Shown here in pieces: positions 22,694 through 33,635 of a stretch of DNA of 64,000 nucleotides. The stretch is from Dichomitus squalens LYAD-421 SS1. Taxonomy: Eukaryota > Basidiomycota > Agaricomycetes > Polyporales > Polyporaceae. The stretch spans positions 440,710-504,709 of the forward strand of contig NW_006766895.1 in assembly GCF_000275845.1 (NCBI RefSeq), in the 5' to 3' direction. Every line of letters starts with the position of its first letter. Within the stretch, counting starts at the first letter, position 1. Below the pieces are notes generated by a model, which did not search any database, was not told where the DNA came from, and saw only the letters and a list, made by a program, of their open reading frames with translations. Both the position numbers and the translations under genes were made by a program.

Positions 22694-24292
22694 GGTCTTC
22701 GGCATGCAAGGCTGATTCATAGCTTCATGTGATAATCATTGTGTCACGAATTGTCATACGTCGTGGTGCTGATGTATGTCCTTTCTTAGGCCGCTAGTTA
22801 TTACAGCAGCGCAGATGTGATCTCAACTGCAAAGCGTCCTGGCCGGTCCATGTGGGTATCACGGCCGGACATATCTCAAGGTCGCGCCCTCTCCCCTTTG
22901 CCATCGGACGCGACGTGTCGCACAGGTTCGAAGTCCTCAGTTTCATCGACTCTTGTTGGCCAGGCAGGACAAGGGGCGACGGTGGGCATAGATGTACCGC
23001 TTACACGCCAGACAGCAACAGCTGTAATTCCAACGCCATAACACCCTTGGCTCCCGTGACGGCGAGCATCTTTCAATGCCCAATAGCTATCGACGCGCGT
23101 TGCAATATAAGAACGATTTTCCGCGAATCATCAGTCCTACGAGGGCCCTTCGACCTATCGCGACAGTGCCTATCATCCTTGAGTGCCATTATACGGGCGA
23201 GGGTTTCTCTTCGGCCAGACTGACCTTGGACAGATCCTCCAGGCAGCTGAACCACCGCGACCGCGACCTACGCCCAGTGTCCTTCAATTATATGATATCT
23301 AGACACTCGACCTATGACCGTGGCCGCACGTATGCCTCATCTCCTCTCCCACCCGCAGAATCCAACACTAGTGGTTGAGTGATGCGGGGCTCGGCTGTGA
23401 CCGACATGAAATCCACGACCCGAGACATGCATCCCGATCTGGAGGATCTACGTGATCGAATTGTATATGTACGGACATTGAGAGGTCCTCCGATGGCACT
23501 GCTTACACCGTGTACCGTACGTAACCATCGCCGGAGAACTCTTCCTGAACCGTACTTCGAAGCGATGGTACTTGACATTCAAAAGCGCGGTCATGCATAC
23601 TCGTAGAGTCAGGGAAAGCATTTACCGGCGAGCCTACCCTGCACATCTGCCGCCCTACAGGCTACAGCTCAGAGTCCATCCGGCGCAGCGCGAGTATAAC
23701 GATAAGTGCAACATGCGCTTATGTCTTGCGGCTGCCTTCAGACTTCCGCTCATACGATTAGCTAAGGTCCGCCGGATGTGTGCAACTTCGGATGCTGAAG
23801 CAGAAACTCTATTGAGCGATCCTTGGTACTCGTCCCAAAGGCTCTAAGTCGGGGTGCTACTACAGTCACACGGGGACGGAGCAACACGCGATTATAACCT
23901 AGAAGAACCCAGTCTAAACTAACGGAGCACGCGAAGCAGATGTTAACAATACAACAAGGGGCGACGACGATCGTGCCCGAACGTGATAGAAAATCCAGAC
24001 CCGATGCGATGCGTGGGATAGGCTGTGTGGTTACGCCGATGCGATGGGAACTAATGATAGAAATGTCCAGGGATGTTGATGAATGCGGGAAGTGTGATAG
24101 AAGACGATGCAGATATTGAGGGTATAGATGGAGAAAATGGTAAGAAGTGAGATGTGAGATGTATAGGAGACTGAGACGTGAAAGGAGACGCTGAAAGGTA
24201 CGAGGGAAAGGAGACAGACAAGAGAAAGAGGTCGAGAAGACGGTGACCCAGGCCACATGCCGTAGCGTTGCGTTTGCCTCGGGCGCGGGAGA
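22694..24292. other. Convergent intergenic region, no gene seen
   Basis: 1.6 kb between MED8 and the 3' end of zinc-finger gene A. Short frames only. The 24030-24250 part is purine-rich on the plus strand and may be 3' UTR of the zinc-finger gene. Confidence 0.45.
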
Positions 24293-25706
24293 TCACCAAC
24301 GAAAACCTTCAGTCGACATTCCTGCGCCGGACTCTGGCATCCAATACGGTGGACCCGCGGGCATCCCATAGTCCGGAGAAGCCGTCGAGGCGCGCGACGA
24401 CATTGACGATGCCGATGAGCTCCCCGAAGGCGAACCGAACAATTCGGGGAACAGCGCCAAGGCTGGATTTGCCCACTGCATCTGCTCAAGGACGTTCTGT
24501 GGGGGCAGAGGGGGGAATTCGAACGCGCTCGGATCAATGATCGCCCCGCTGAGGTCGAGAGGCGGTATGTACCCATCAGTGGGGGGGTAGTCAAGGTGCG
24601 GAGGCTGGTGCGCGAACGACCAGCTTATGGCGGCAGGCTTGACCAGCTCCGGGCTGTGGTGGACGTCATGGACGGCGGGCGGAGCGTTCGGGGAGGAGCC
24701 GTAGGAAGGTGCACAGTCTTGATCCTTCGAGCAATGCGGGACGAATGCCTGCCCTGTGAGTTGCCCATAAGTTACACTGCCGACGCCCGAACCTGCAGCG
24801 GTGGGATGCACAGAGACAGAATAATCGGGGTCCGCAAGGGGGCACGGAGCGCTCGTCCGAGCCGTCTGTCGTGGCTTGCCTTTGCTGGACGTCTTCTTCG
24901 CCAGTTGGGCAATACATGGCATAGGTGATGGGGCATTGTCAATGTGGCCGGACGCCGAAGCCCATGCGATGTACTTGCAGTCGGCGTGGCGGTCGGCAGG
25001 GTCGGCAGGAGGGAGGACGATGATAGTGCCCTCGACTACGGCCCTCTTCCCACTGCTCTTGCGTTGATTGTGCTTCGACTTCGCGAGTTCTGACCCTTCA
25101 TACGTCGGTTTCTGCGCATCTGCCTCGTCGTCTCCGTCCTCGAAGCCATGGACGTCGCTGCGATGACGACGCAGGCTCGCGGCATCGCCGTAGGCAACGG
25201 AGCAGGGCTCGTAGGTGGCGTCGCGGTTGACCCAGACGTGTGGGCACTTAAACTTGTTATCACGACCACTAAGAGAGCGGTTATTGAGATGACGACCGGC
25301 ATGAAAGGCGCGACATGGTACTTACTGTGCAGTCTTCAGGTGCTGCACCAGGTTATGTGCCTGCTTGAAGCCTCTGCCGACTTGCCTACAGCCGGACAGC
25401 TTGCAGAACACTTTGCTATGGAAGCCATCAGTGGATATTGCGGGAAGTAGTTGAGCGGTTACTGACCATGTATCAGAGTGTTTGAGCATGTGGCGTGGAA
25501 AGTCGCTCAGGCGGGCGACAGACTCATTGCATACTGAACACCAGTACTATAAACGGGACGTGGTGTTTGTTAGTTCGTGCAAACGCTGCCCGTAGATCGG
25601 CATGACTTACTCGGATTGAGGGGGCCTTCCCGCGGTCGGAGAACACCAATCCTCTGGTGTATGCTCCGTCCGAGACACCATTCGCGTGGTTGCGTATGGG
25701 GGCCAT
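24293..25706 (-). CDS. C2H2 zinc-finger protein A (paralogue of the 35 kb gene)
   Basis: Probable nuclear transcription factor with three atypical C2H2 fingers spread over exons. Exon 1 (25706-25611, 96 nt) starts MAPIRNHANG. Exon 2 has finger 1 (YWCSVCNESVARLSDFPRHM). Then comes finger 2 (VFCKLSGCRQVGRGFKQAHN, then HLKTAQ). The next exon has finger 3 with an unusually wide Cys pair (KFKCPHVWVN to EPCSVAYG, then SLRRHRSDVHGFEDG). The C-terminal 200 residues are Pro/Ser-rich with acidic and aromatic patches (FEFPPLPPQNVLEQM), like an activation domain, ending STEGFRW. Start, first-exon length and finger order match gene B at 35019. The two protein sequences are otherwise much diverged. Confidence 0.82.
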
Positions 25707-25810
25707 GACGTACGAGGAGGATGGAGCGGGTGTGGGTGGGTGCTAGTATGGGCGGGAGGGGGCTACGGAGGTATAGTACCTTCGGGAGCGAGGGGAATCG
25801 TTTAGATATG

Positions 25811-26176
25811 AGGGAACTCGACTCTAGAAGGTCGGGGGTGGTGTTCAAACGAACCAAATCATCCCCCGCTTTATAGCTTTGCATCCTGGGGGAATTCGCC
25901 TCTCGATTGCTCTCTGGACGAGCACGGATTGCTTTTCGCCATGTATAGCAGTTCCTTAAGTCTTCCAATCACAACCAAACAACGACACTGGAGGGGCGCG
26001 ACATACCGCCTCGTGTCCTGCCTGACAAGGCAATTGTTAAGTGGCGCAGAGCAGCCCTTGTTGCTACTGCCTGTTGCAGCATGTTTGTTATATTGTTTGT
26101 TCCTGCCCATCATGCTTGACACTTACCATCCCAAGTAGTTTTTCTGGGGGCCCATGTATGCAGCTGTTTGGCTGGC
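25811..26176 (-). promoter_or_regulatory. Conserved upstream block of zinc-finger gene A
   Basis: On the minus strand this ~365 bp aligns with 34550-34919 upstream of gene B at roughly 75-80% by eye. It includes an identical 24-mer (25916-25939, containing GCAATCCGTGCTCGTCC), an AGCAATCGAGAGGC match, an ACAATTGCC block near 26030, and a TATAAAGC box at 25868-25875. The block ends about 105 bp before the ATG. Confidence 0.85.
25868..25875 (-). promoter_or_regulatory. TATA box of zinc-finger gene A
   Basis: TATAAAGC on the minus strand in an AGCTATAAAGC context, identical to that of gene B and about 165 bp from the ATG. Confidence 0.65.
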
Positions 26177-28236
26177 CACGCCTTTCGACCAGATTCTCTC
26201 TGCCCAACATGCGATGTCTCTGAGCCACACCGTTCCCGGGCCGCCACTCAGGCCAACAATTACCTCTAGTTAGCTCTGATATATAACACATAACAAGTTC
26301 AATGCTCACCAGTTTTACTACCAGTAGATGCTCCTCGTCACTCGTTGAACACTATCCCATCCTCGTACAAAATCGCTTGTACTGGTATTGCACGTGATGA
26401 CCAGCGCGCTTAGCGCTTGGTGGCAAGAAACGGGGCCGGCGTGCTTTGTCCCAGCTTTGTTCCTCTCAGCTGCCTGCTACCCGGGGCGTATACCTGGGAA
26501 ACAGGTGCGTGAGTGACGCGAATTGGCGATGAGACTTCCCTGCATAGAGCGACTAGCACCGTCAGCGCTGCGTTCACCTGAGCCACAGCGAGAGTACGCA
26601 CGAAGAGACCAAGTCGTGCCGGCCACGGCGCACTGTTCAACTCACGGCCGTGCCAAGCAGCCCCAGACGAAGACGCAGCGACATCGACGAGCCAAGTGCG
26701 CGTTCCAGTCGAACGCGTCGTTGATGTACTTGTTCACGTCGATCCAGTGGTTTGGTGAAGTAGGCGTCATGTCTTCCATGACGGGGCGTCCGATGCGCCT
26801 GGCACAAGGGCCATATATACACGGAGTGTCTCTCGAGAATCAGAGGCGGTACAGCTAGCATATGTCCTGTGCCCATATCATAACGAGGGACCGCCAGACG
26901 GTCGCGATGCTACGATTGCCACAAAGCTCACTTGCGTGCGCACCTCCTCGCTGTAATTTCCGATATGAACAAGTCCGCTGTCATTGACGAGTCGCCTGGC
27001 ATGTCTACGCAGCGTGAGATGAATGACGGTGGAGAACTCTTCTGTCGTACAAGGCGACAAACCGTAGGAGTCGAAGCCCCACACAGGCTCCTGAGCCTGG
27101 CACGAACCGTATTGAGGACAGGCTGGCACACCTTCATGTCGAGTTCAATTGGAGGTCGACTAGCACGTGCTGAGTGAAGTCTGATGTAGGCTTGGCATCT
27201 AGATCGCGATTCTACTGAGCTGGCCGCAGAAGTTGACCCTCAGATCTTCCGAAGCAGGACAGGCTGACGTCGAGGTGATCAAGGGGAGGTCGGCTCTTGA
27301 TTCTGTGTGAACCGAGCCGTCTGCAAAGGTCGTCGCAATTTGGTCAGGATCGCAGTATGTCGATGAGTAGCAGGAGACCACCGCTTCCGGGACGTACGCT
27401 CGTTATACAGGTTAGTGTTGCACATTGTGGCCCCGCCCCACAGCTCTCGTATGCACTTCAAGCAAGAGGACGCCCGGGGTCAATACAGAGAATTGAAGGG
27501 ACATGTCCTAGGCGAGCATCGCAGAGATAGACTCCAGAGGGTCCGCAGAGGGGCAGTAAAGCAGCAACGAACCGGTCCTCATGAGTGTCAATGAATGCCG
27601 CGTGACATGCTATTGTTATGTGCGTCTACATTCACGGTTTTGGAGCCGATTTGTTGAATATCGCCTGATAGGGCTGCGTTAGCGGTATTAGTCTGTTACT
27701 TAGAATACTGCGGTCAACCGAGATTCACTTATGTGAGAATACGCGGCTGACCATCAGGGTTTCCGAACAGCGCATAGATTCAAAAATTCTGAAGGGCGAA
27801 GGTATGTTGTTCTGAAGCCAACGATTCGAACGTGGAGGTCCTTCGTACGATTAGGGAGCCACATATCGCTATGCCTGAGTGGCTGCTGTCAGGAGTCGAA
27901 CGAAAGACACTATAGCTCGGGATGTTGACCGTTTGAAGATTGTGGTGGAGTGTGATGGCAGCATACAAGCGCCCTAGGACTTCATGATCCATCATTAACA
28001 ACTCCTCGCGTATACATGCAGTCGCGACTTCGGCAACATGCACGCAAAAGCAACGTCTTCGCTGACCAACCTCAGGATTTGCCCATCGTACATAGTGGTG
28101 TTTTCAGTTTTTGATTTTGCGCAGTAACGTGGGCATGGGATAATACAACGCAATACGTGGGGAGGGCGTACAGAGATGCAGTGTGGGACGAAAGCACCAG
28201 AGCGACATAGATACGTGAGGTAGGGATGGAAGGAAA
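26177..28236. other. Intergenic, no gene seen
   Basis: About 2 kb beyond the conserved promoter block, up to the stop codon of the P1 gene. Frames are short (under 115 codons) and unlike any family I know. No tRNA found. Confidence 0.4.
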
Positions 28237-28869
28237 TCAGTCGAAGAGACCGAAGCCCTACACACGCACACACCGTAGCATCAGCCATTGCGCCGAAGAC
28301 ACGCACGACACTGAGGAGAGGACATACCATGTCGTCGTCGGACTCCTCCTTCTCCTCCTCCTTCTTCTCCTCCTCTTTGGGTGCCTCGGCGGCAGCGCCA
28401 CCAGCAGCCGCGCCGCCCGCCGCTGGTGCGGCTGCGGGACCGGCACCGCCAGCACCAACGTTTGAGAGGAGCTCCTTCACATTCTTGCCCTCGAGGGCTT
28501 TGGCGAGAAGGCTCGCCCAGATTGGCTCGAGCTCGATGGACGCCGCCTCGGTCAGCGCAAGGATCTTGTCAGACTGCATGACACAAGTCGCAGAGGACGG
28601 GTTAGGACGGCGAATTTTTGCAGAGAGGGGGGAGAAGATACTGACAGTAATCTCAACGCCATCGTCGGCGAGGATTAGCGCGGCGTACGTAGCGGCGAGT
28701 TCAGTGGAGGCCTGAAGATCAAGGAGTGGGGATGTCAGTCTTCTGTTGATTTGGAGCCTTGGGCTACATCCGGAGGAGTCGTGTCCAATCCAGCAGTCTC
28801 CCGAGTTTTTTCAAGCGCAACGACTACCAGGATGCGCTCGACTAAGCCTGCAGATACTGTACTGACCAT
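28237..28869 (-). CDS. RPLP1: 60S acidic ribosomal protein P1
   Basis: Stalk protein of the large ribosomal subunit that recruits elongation factors. The first coding exon is only the ATG (28867-28869), followed by a 155 nt intron. Exon 2 starts at 28711 with [20 protein letters not shown]. Exon 3 holds [20 protein letters not shown], the hinge (Ala/Gly/Pro-rich), and the acidic [16 protein letters not shown] tail. The last exon supplies GFGLFD, the universal P-protein terminus that binds GTPase factors. The MAS-ELA start distinguishes P1 from P2. About 110 residues, normal size. Confidence 0.95.
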
Positions 28870-29177
28870 TGGGATAGTTTTGGGGGGCCGGGAGGACGAG
28901 CTTGAGGCGATGGGACGGACTGTGCTGGAGGAGGCGGCTGCTATCAAGCTTTTCGGGGGCGCTGGGCGGCCCCGCTCCACGTGGCTCGAGAGCCCAGATA
29001 TGGGACACTAGACGCCCAAGTACATCTCAGCCGTCATCGTGACTCGTCACTGTCGAAAGTTTGAACACGTTTTGACTCACGATGACCCCGCATGAAGTCA
29101 CGTAAATGGTTTCACAACTAGCCGATAATCGTGTGAGACTAGAGACTTCGATAGATGACTCGAACCTATCACTCGCG

Positions 29178-29189
29178 GAACGACAGATG
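29178..29189. repeat. Direct repeat flanking the foldback element, left copy
   Basis: GAACGACAGATG, identical to 29623-29634. The copies lie outside the inverted repeat but not directly at its ends. Confidence 0.45.
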
Positions 29190-29194
29190 CACGA

Positions 29195-29523
29195 CGGGCA
29201 TTGGCCAATGGCGCGGTTTCAAACAGGACCGGAGACAGGCTTGGAAATGTACTCCTGTCACGGTCACGTCCCAAAGCCTAGTTCCGGACCCGAGCCAGCC
29301 CGCGCTCTGATACCAGAAACAGGATATCGGCGCTCCCGACCATCCAAAAAAGGAGCAAACACGCTGATGTCATATAGTTTGTCAGCACTAATATCCCTTT
29401 TCGGGGATTAGCGCCGGCTAGCTGGGGTCCGGAGCTAGGCTTTGGGACCAGGATCGGGAAAGGCGTACATTCTCGGTCCATTTCTTTGTCCCGATTTGGG
29501 TCCGGGGCATTGGCCAATGCCCG
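29195..29523. mobile_element. Candidate foldback/MITE-like element
   Basis: A 329 bp imperfect inverted repeat. The ends are CGGGCATTGGCCAATG and its complement; the right end is part of an 18 bp palindrome (29505-29522). Arms realign along their length: 29268-29299 (CCCAAAGCCTAGTTCCGGAC) pairs with 29417-29448 (GTCCGGAGCTAGGCTTTGGG). A loop of about 80 bp lies near 29315-29395. No coding capacity and no obvious target duplication at the ends. Confidence 0.6.
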
Positions 29524-29622
29524 CCGTGATGTCAGGTTGAAACGCTTTATTGCCTGTATCTACTGTGGTCCCTAATAAGGCTTATCTAGTAGATTTTTCC
29601 GCCCCGAAAGGCGGTCAGGCGC

Positions 29623-29634
29623 GAACGACAGATG
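29623..29634. repeat. Direct repeat flanking the foldback element, right copy
   Basis: GAACGACAGATG, the same 12-mer as at 29178-29189. Confidence 0.45.
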
Positions 29635-29829
29635 TCGTTTGGAGCGATCCCAGCTAGCACACTTCTCATGTTGCGCTTGCAGACGAAAACATGAATTGAA
29701 CTTTGATCATACATGGCATTACACTACGCAAGCATTCTGTCAGTGTCAATGAACAAGAATTCTCGGGAGCAGGACTTACGATCTTCTAATTCATCCCCAT
29801 ACAAGTGAACCAAAACATTAAGCCTGCCC

Positions 29830-31215
29830 TTAGTGCTTGTCAACTACAGGAGTGGGCGATTTCTGAACCTGCTCTACACGGCCATCATGCCATTTGATCG
29901 TGACACTACCGTCCTGGTTCCCGAAATACGCAGCCTTCGCCATGTGACAGAAGAGACCGACTTCAACGATACCTGTAAGCATCTTGATGCGACTTAGGAG
30001 CTACATATAGAAGCCGACATTTAGCTCTCCCTGCTGATTTTATCTAGGCAAGGCGCACAGGACGCACCGTGTAGGGGTCGCTCATGATTTCCGGGGGGAA
30101 AGGTGCGTCGATGATGAAGTTTCCGTTGTCGCTGACAACCGGACCTGCCTTCGCCTTGGCCATTCGTAGCGAGGCGTTAGGGGAGCCAATAAGGTGCAGG
30201 TTCTGGAGAATCTTGGTGTACGCGAAGGGTACGACCTCGATCGGAATACCTTGTGGGAACTGAGAAAATTAACGTGAGAGGAGTCACCGATGCGGAGAAT
30301 GGAGCGAAACCTACGCTCGTGCCCAAAATGGTTGAGTTCTTGCGGTAGTCCGCTACGAGAACGAAGCTGAGCCGAAGTATGTTAGGGCGGTGCGTCTGAC
30401 ATTGGCGCGATAAACTCACGTATCAGCAGCCTCTGCAAGCACCTTCTCACGAAGGTGGCAACCGCCTCCGCCCTTGATGCAGTTCAGGTCATGATCAACC
30501 CTGTCATTCCCATCCTCAGCTTACGCTCCCATAGTAGGGCCGGTCATGTGCATCTTACTCATCTGCACCATCGATAGTCACGTCAATCATGGGGTATTGG
30601 TCGACGTCTCCCAACAGGAGCTGAGACTTCACGATCAGCTCCTTGGACTGGAAGCCTACCAACAGTGTATGCCTCAACACTAGCTCTGTGAAGCGATGGC
30701 AGCAGTAACGTACCCGTTGGGATGAAGACGCGGTCCTTGTTTACCTCCTTCCCCTGCGCAACAATTCGCTCAACGACGTATGGTACGGTCGAACCTGAGT
30801 CGGACCAGCGGTAAGCATAAAATCGGACCATGTATGATGCAAGCGCCTTACCAGAGCCAATGCCGATGACCTACGCACAAGCTGGAATAAGCGAGAGAAA
30901 AAACGTTGACCGCTGACACATACCTTGTGTTCAGGGAGAATGTGCCTGTCCACCGCGGTCCAAGCAGCTAGGCGCTTCGCCGCTTCTACGACAGATGTCG
31001 GTGTAGGTACTGTTCATGCAAGCATGAGGGATCGGGCTAAGTGCAAGGAGGGTTCTCAGACCTTTGGGAATAGCAGCTTCGACCAACCCAGTTGCGGCAG
31101 TGAGCGTCGGGCGCCGTGGCTTGGGGTACACTCCGCCCGTCGGAGTCCTACAAGCCAAAGAATGGGTAGAGAGCGACGGTTGTGGGACGATGGGGCCAGC
31201 GAGCATGAGCGACAT
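29830..31215 (-). CDS. RKI1: Ribose-5-phosphate isomerase (type A)
   Basis: Interconverts ribose-5-phosphate and ribulose-5-phosphate in the pentose phosphate pathway, cytosolic. The gene is cut by about eight introns. Blocks in order: VPTPTSVVEAAKRLAAWTAV, VIGIGSG joined to STVPYVVERIVAQGKEVNKD, RVFIPTG, GFQSKELIV, DVTIDGADE (catalytic acid), LNCIKGGGGCHLREKVLAEA (phosphate loop), ADYRKNSTILG, GIPIEVVPFAY, and the C-terminal GIVEVGLFCHMAKAAYFGNQ. It starts at MSLMLAGPIV, giving a roughly 50-residue N-terminal extension of uncertain role; a start nearer the catalytic domain is possible. Divergent from TFB5. Confidence 0.92.
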
Positions 31216-31655
31216 ATAGACGAGCAGTTGGAGGTCGTTGTCAGAGTTGTATGGGATGACTCACGAGAGGTCCGGGGTGAACACCGCTGGGGGGATCGGC
31301 ATCGTGAAAGTTCTCCTCAAAGACGCTGTGGTCGAGTATCGAATCCGGGGTGTGGAGCGAGGTGACGGATATGAACGGGAAGCGGCTTTCGAGAGTGGTC
31401 CGACGTCGCAACGCAGCAGGAAATTATTCTGATTGAGACGGAGGTGGGCGATGAGCATAAGTCAAGGGCGTCGGAGAGTCGTCGTTACGTCTCTATATCC
31501 GTTCCGGTTTCGGCAAACCGCCTGGGACTCTCGTCCGCGCGGCGTCAACCGGGCTTGTACCTTGTCTTGTGGCTACATCCCCCTTCCTGCGCTCTTCGCA
31601 GCGGCCGTGTGGATCTCTGGGAACTCGCACCGATTCGGACTGCAGGGCGCAGGAG
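31216..31655. other. Divergent intergenic region (RKI1 / TFB5)
   Basis: 440 bp between divergent start codons, which must hold both promoters. No clear TATA box. Confidence 0.5.
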
Positions 31656-32016
31656 ATGAAGGCTATAAGAGGTGTGTGCTGCGAGAATTCCGGGACGACG
31701 CCGCTTATGGCTGCTTCCTGGCCAGGCGTGCTTCTCACCTGGTCAGCTAGATGAGACTTATACCCCCGCCGATCGAACGTTATCTAATCTTTGCCGCAGT
31801 GACTCCGCGGTGAAGCAGATCCTCCTGACGATGAACGAGAAGGGCAGCTTCATCATAGAGGACTTGGATGATAATCATCTTGTGATCAAGGCGGACGAGG
31901 AGTATCGGGTGAGGAGGGAGCTTGAGGCTGAGGTGAACTTACCGTTCTGTGAACATCCGAATGCGATGCTGAGACATCTCGTATAGCTGGAGAAAAATAC
32001 CTACAGCTTGGAGTGA
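31656..32016 (+). CDS. TFB5: TFIIH subunit TFB5 (TTDA/GTF2H5)
   Basis: Smallest core TFIIH subunit. It stabilises p52 and stimulates the XPB ATPase in transcription and nucleotide excision repair. Four tiny exons with GT-AG borders: 31656-31671 (16 nt), 31726-31741 (16 nt), 31800-31932 and 31987-32016. They total 195 nt and 64 residues. The first two exons together give MKAIRGVLLTC, continued by DSAVKQILLTM, then FIIEDLDDNHLVIKADEE and the end ELEKNTYSLE. This matches the yeast/human order GVLx-CDPxxKQ, FIIxDLDDTHL. Every junction restores family sequence, so the model is strong although no single exon is recognisable alone. Confidence 0.92.
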
Positions 32017-32368
32017 ATCCGAACTTACGCGTCGCCCTCGTCGATTGTATCGTCTTCACGGCACGCTGCTGTACATATCCGCGACTCGTTCAAATGACAA
32101 TTCCGGTTACCCACGATAACCATTAGGTTTTGTATGTCAAACGCTGCGTACCCCAACTCGCAAGTGCCTCGACCGCTTCTTCCGGGGGAGTCAGCATGCT
32201 CCGACCGCCGCGGCCTTGAGGCTGGATACTCGGCGCCTGTGGACATCGATCGCTTTTTCACTCCCTCTTGTGAGTGTCATTCGGACTTCGCGAACAACTA
32301 TCCCGCGGGGCTTACAGTGCCGTGGAACACAACGGTTTCAGCATTACAATTCAGAAAGAATCACGGCG
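32017..32368. other. Intergenic, no gene seen
   Basis: 352 bp between TFB5 and the APH-like gene, same strand. Probably terminator plus promoter. Confidence 0.4.
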
Positions 32369-33635
32369 ATGTACGAAGTAACCGAGGCGAACGTGAAGCG
32401 CATCCTCGATCACCATCGCGGAGGATCCACAATTATCGCGGAGTTCTCCCAGATTCATCTGCACGGTTTTGGGTGAGTGTGATTGTTCTACATGTAATTA
32501 GGGGGGGGTGCGCGTTAGATTAGAGCTTGCTTCTGCGTTCGCTAGCCTTCCGACAAACCCCTTCCTTGAGTGGACCAGGAGTATCTACGCCTCTCAGGCC
32601 CTCAAGGTGGCTCCCGCCAGAGTTTGCATCGGGAGGTTGATGAACGTCGAGGGAAAGTTCTATCTATAGCACCTTGCCGGATCTACTGCTAAGCACCTGT
32701 TGCACTTCTAACGTGAATATAGTGCCTTTACGCCCAGTCGGACGTACTACGTATGCGTTGACGATGGAACGTCGTACATCATGAAAACGGCCGCGCCCAC
32801 ATCGACTGATTCAGGAAACTATTCTCCCAATTCTCTCGAAACGGAACACGCGCTCTTGAAAATCGTCGCATCCCAAACGAACCTGCCCATCCCAGCTATT
32901 TACGCCTTCGATATCTCCGCGACGCGCGTCCCATTCTCCTACTTGCTCCTCGCGCACTCCAAAGGGGTTCCGCTTACACTCGCGCGCGCCTCAGGGAAGC
33001 TCTCCCCGCGCCAGGCCGCCCTGCTCGACCTGCGCCTAGGATCGTATCTCAAGCAACTCCACGAGCGGGTCCAGAATGATTGGTTCGGCTTCCCGACCCA
33101 AGCAAAGGACGAGCTGTATAGCTGGCAGGAGGCGTTCACTCTCCTATTCGAGACGGTCCTCGAGGACGCGCGCGAGGCCGGAGTCGCGCTGCCGTACGAG
33201 GACGTACGGCGGTACCTCTCGCGCGCGATCGGGTTTTTCCTGTTCGACGACTGCGAGGTACCGTCGCTAGTGTCGTTCACGGGCGATGAGGACTCAGTGC
33301 TCGTCGACTTCGACTTGATAAGCGGGGTTCCGGAGGACAGGGAGATCCAAGTGACGTCCTTCGTGTCCGTAGGGCATGCGCTGTGGGGCGACCCGCTGCT
33401 GGAGACGCTCTTTTTGGAGCCGAGCGCGGCGTTTGTGGAGGGGTATGGTGGCCCGCTGGTCGTGTTTGCGAGGCAGAAGACAAAGCGTCTGTGGTATACA
33501 TTGTTCTTGGCACTCGTCATCCTCGTGCAGGCGAAGCGTCCAGGACTCGAGGAGGGTGACCATGAAAAGGTGAATTGGGCGAAGGAGACAGCGGAGAAGA
33601 GTGTGGTTGCGCTCAAGGATGCCCCATGCTATTAG
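32369..33635 (+). CDS. Aminoglycoside-phosphotransferase-like (APH) kinase-fold protein
   Basis: Member of the large fungal APH family with a protein-kinase-like fold. Exon 1 (MYEVTEANVKRILDHH to IHLHGFG) joins across a ~250 nt intron to AFTPSRTYYVCVDDGTSYIM, whose last Lys is the expected ATP-contacting residue. Then LETEHALLKIVASQTNLPIP, a hinge-like FSYLLLAHSKGVPL, LGSYLKQLHERVQNDWFGFP, and near the end GHALWGDPLLETLF. The usual catalytic HGDxxxxN motif is not seen. In its place is FTGDEDSVLVDFDLISGV, lacking the His and the metal-binding Asn. It may be a pseudokinase or bind ligand without transfer. Substrate unknown. Confidence 0.82.

Larger units (their letters stand above)
28870..29829. 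other. Intergenic region containing a foldback element
   Basis: Apart from the P1 5' leader and the inverted-repeat element at 29195-29523, nothing is supported. Confidence 0.5.

Noticed and set aside
25929..26138. Small open frame opposite zinc-finger gene A resembling one at 34589-34801 opposite gene B
   Set aside because: Both frames begin with TTG, not ATG, and the similarity follows from the conserved promoter DNA. A conserved antisense micropeptide is not supported.
29600..29625. Hairpin CCGCCCCGAAAGGCGG beside a T-run, like an intrinsic terminator
   Set aside because: The T-run is on the wrong side for the strand, and intrinsic terminators of this kind are not expected in a nuclear fungal genome.
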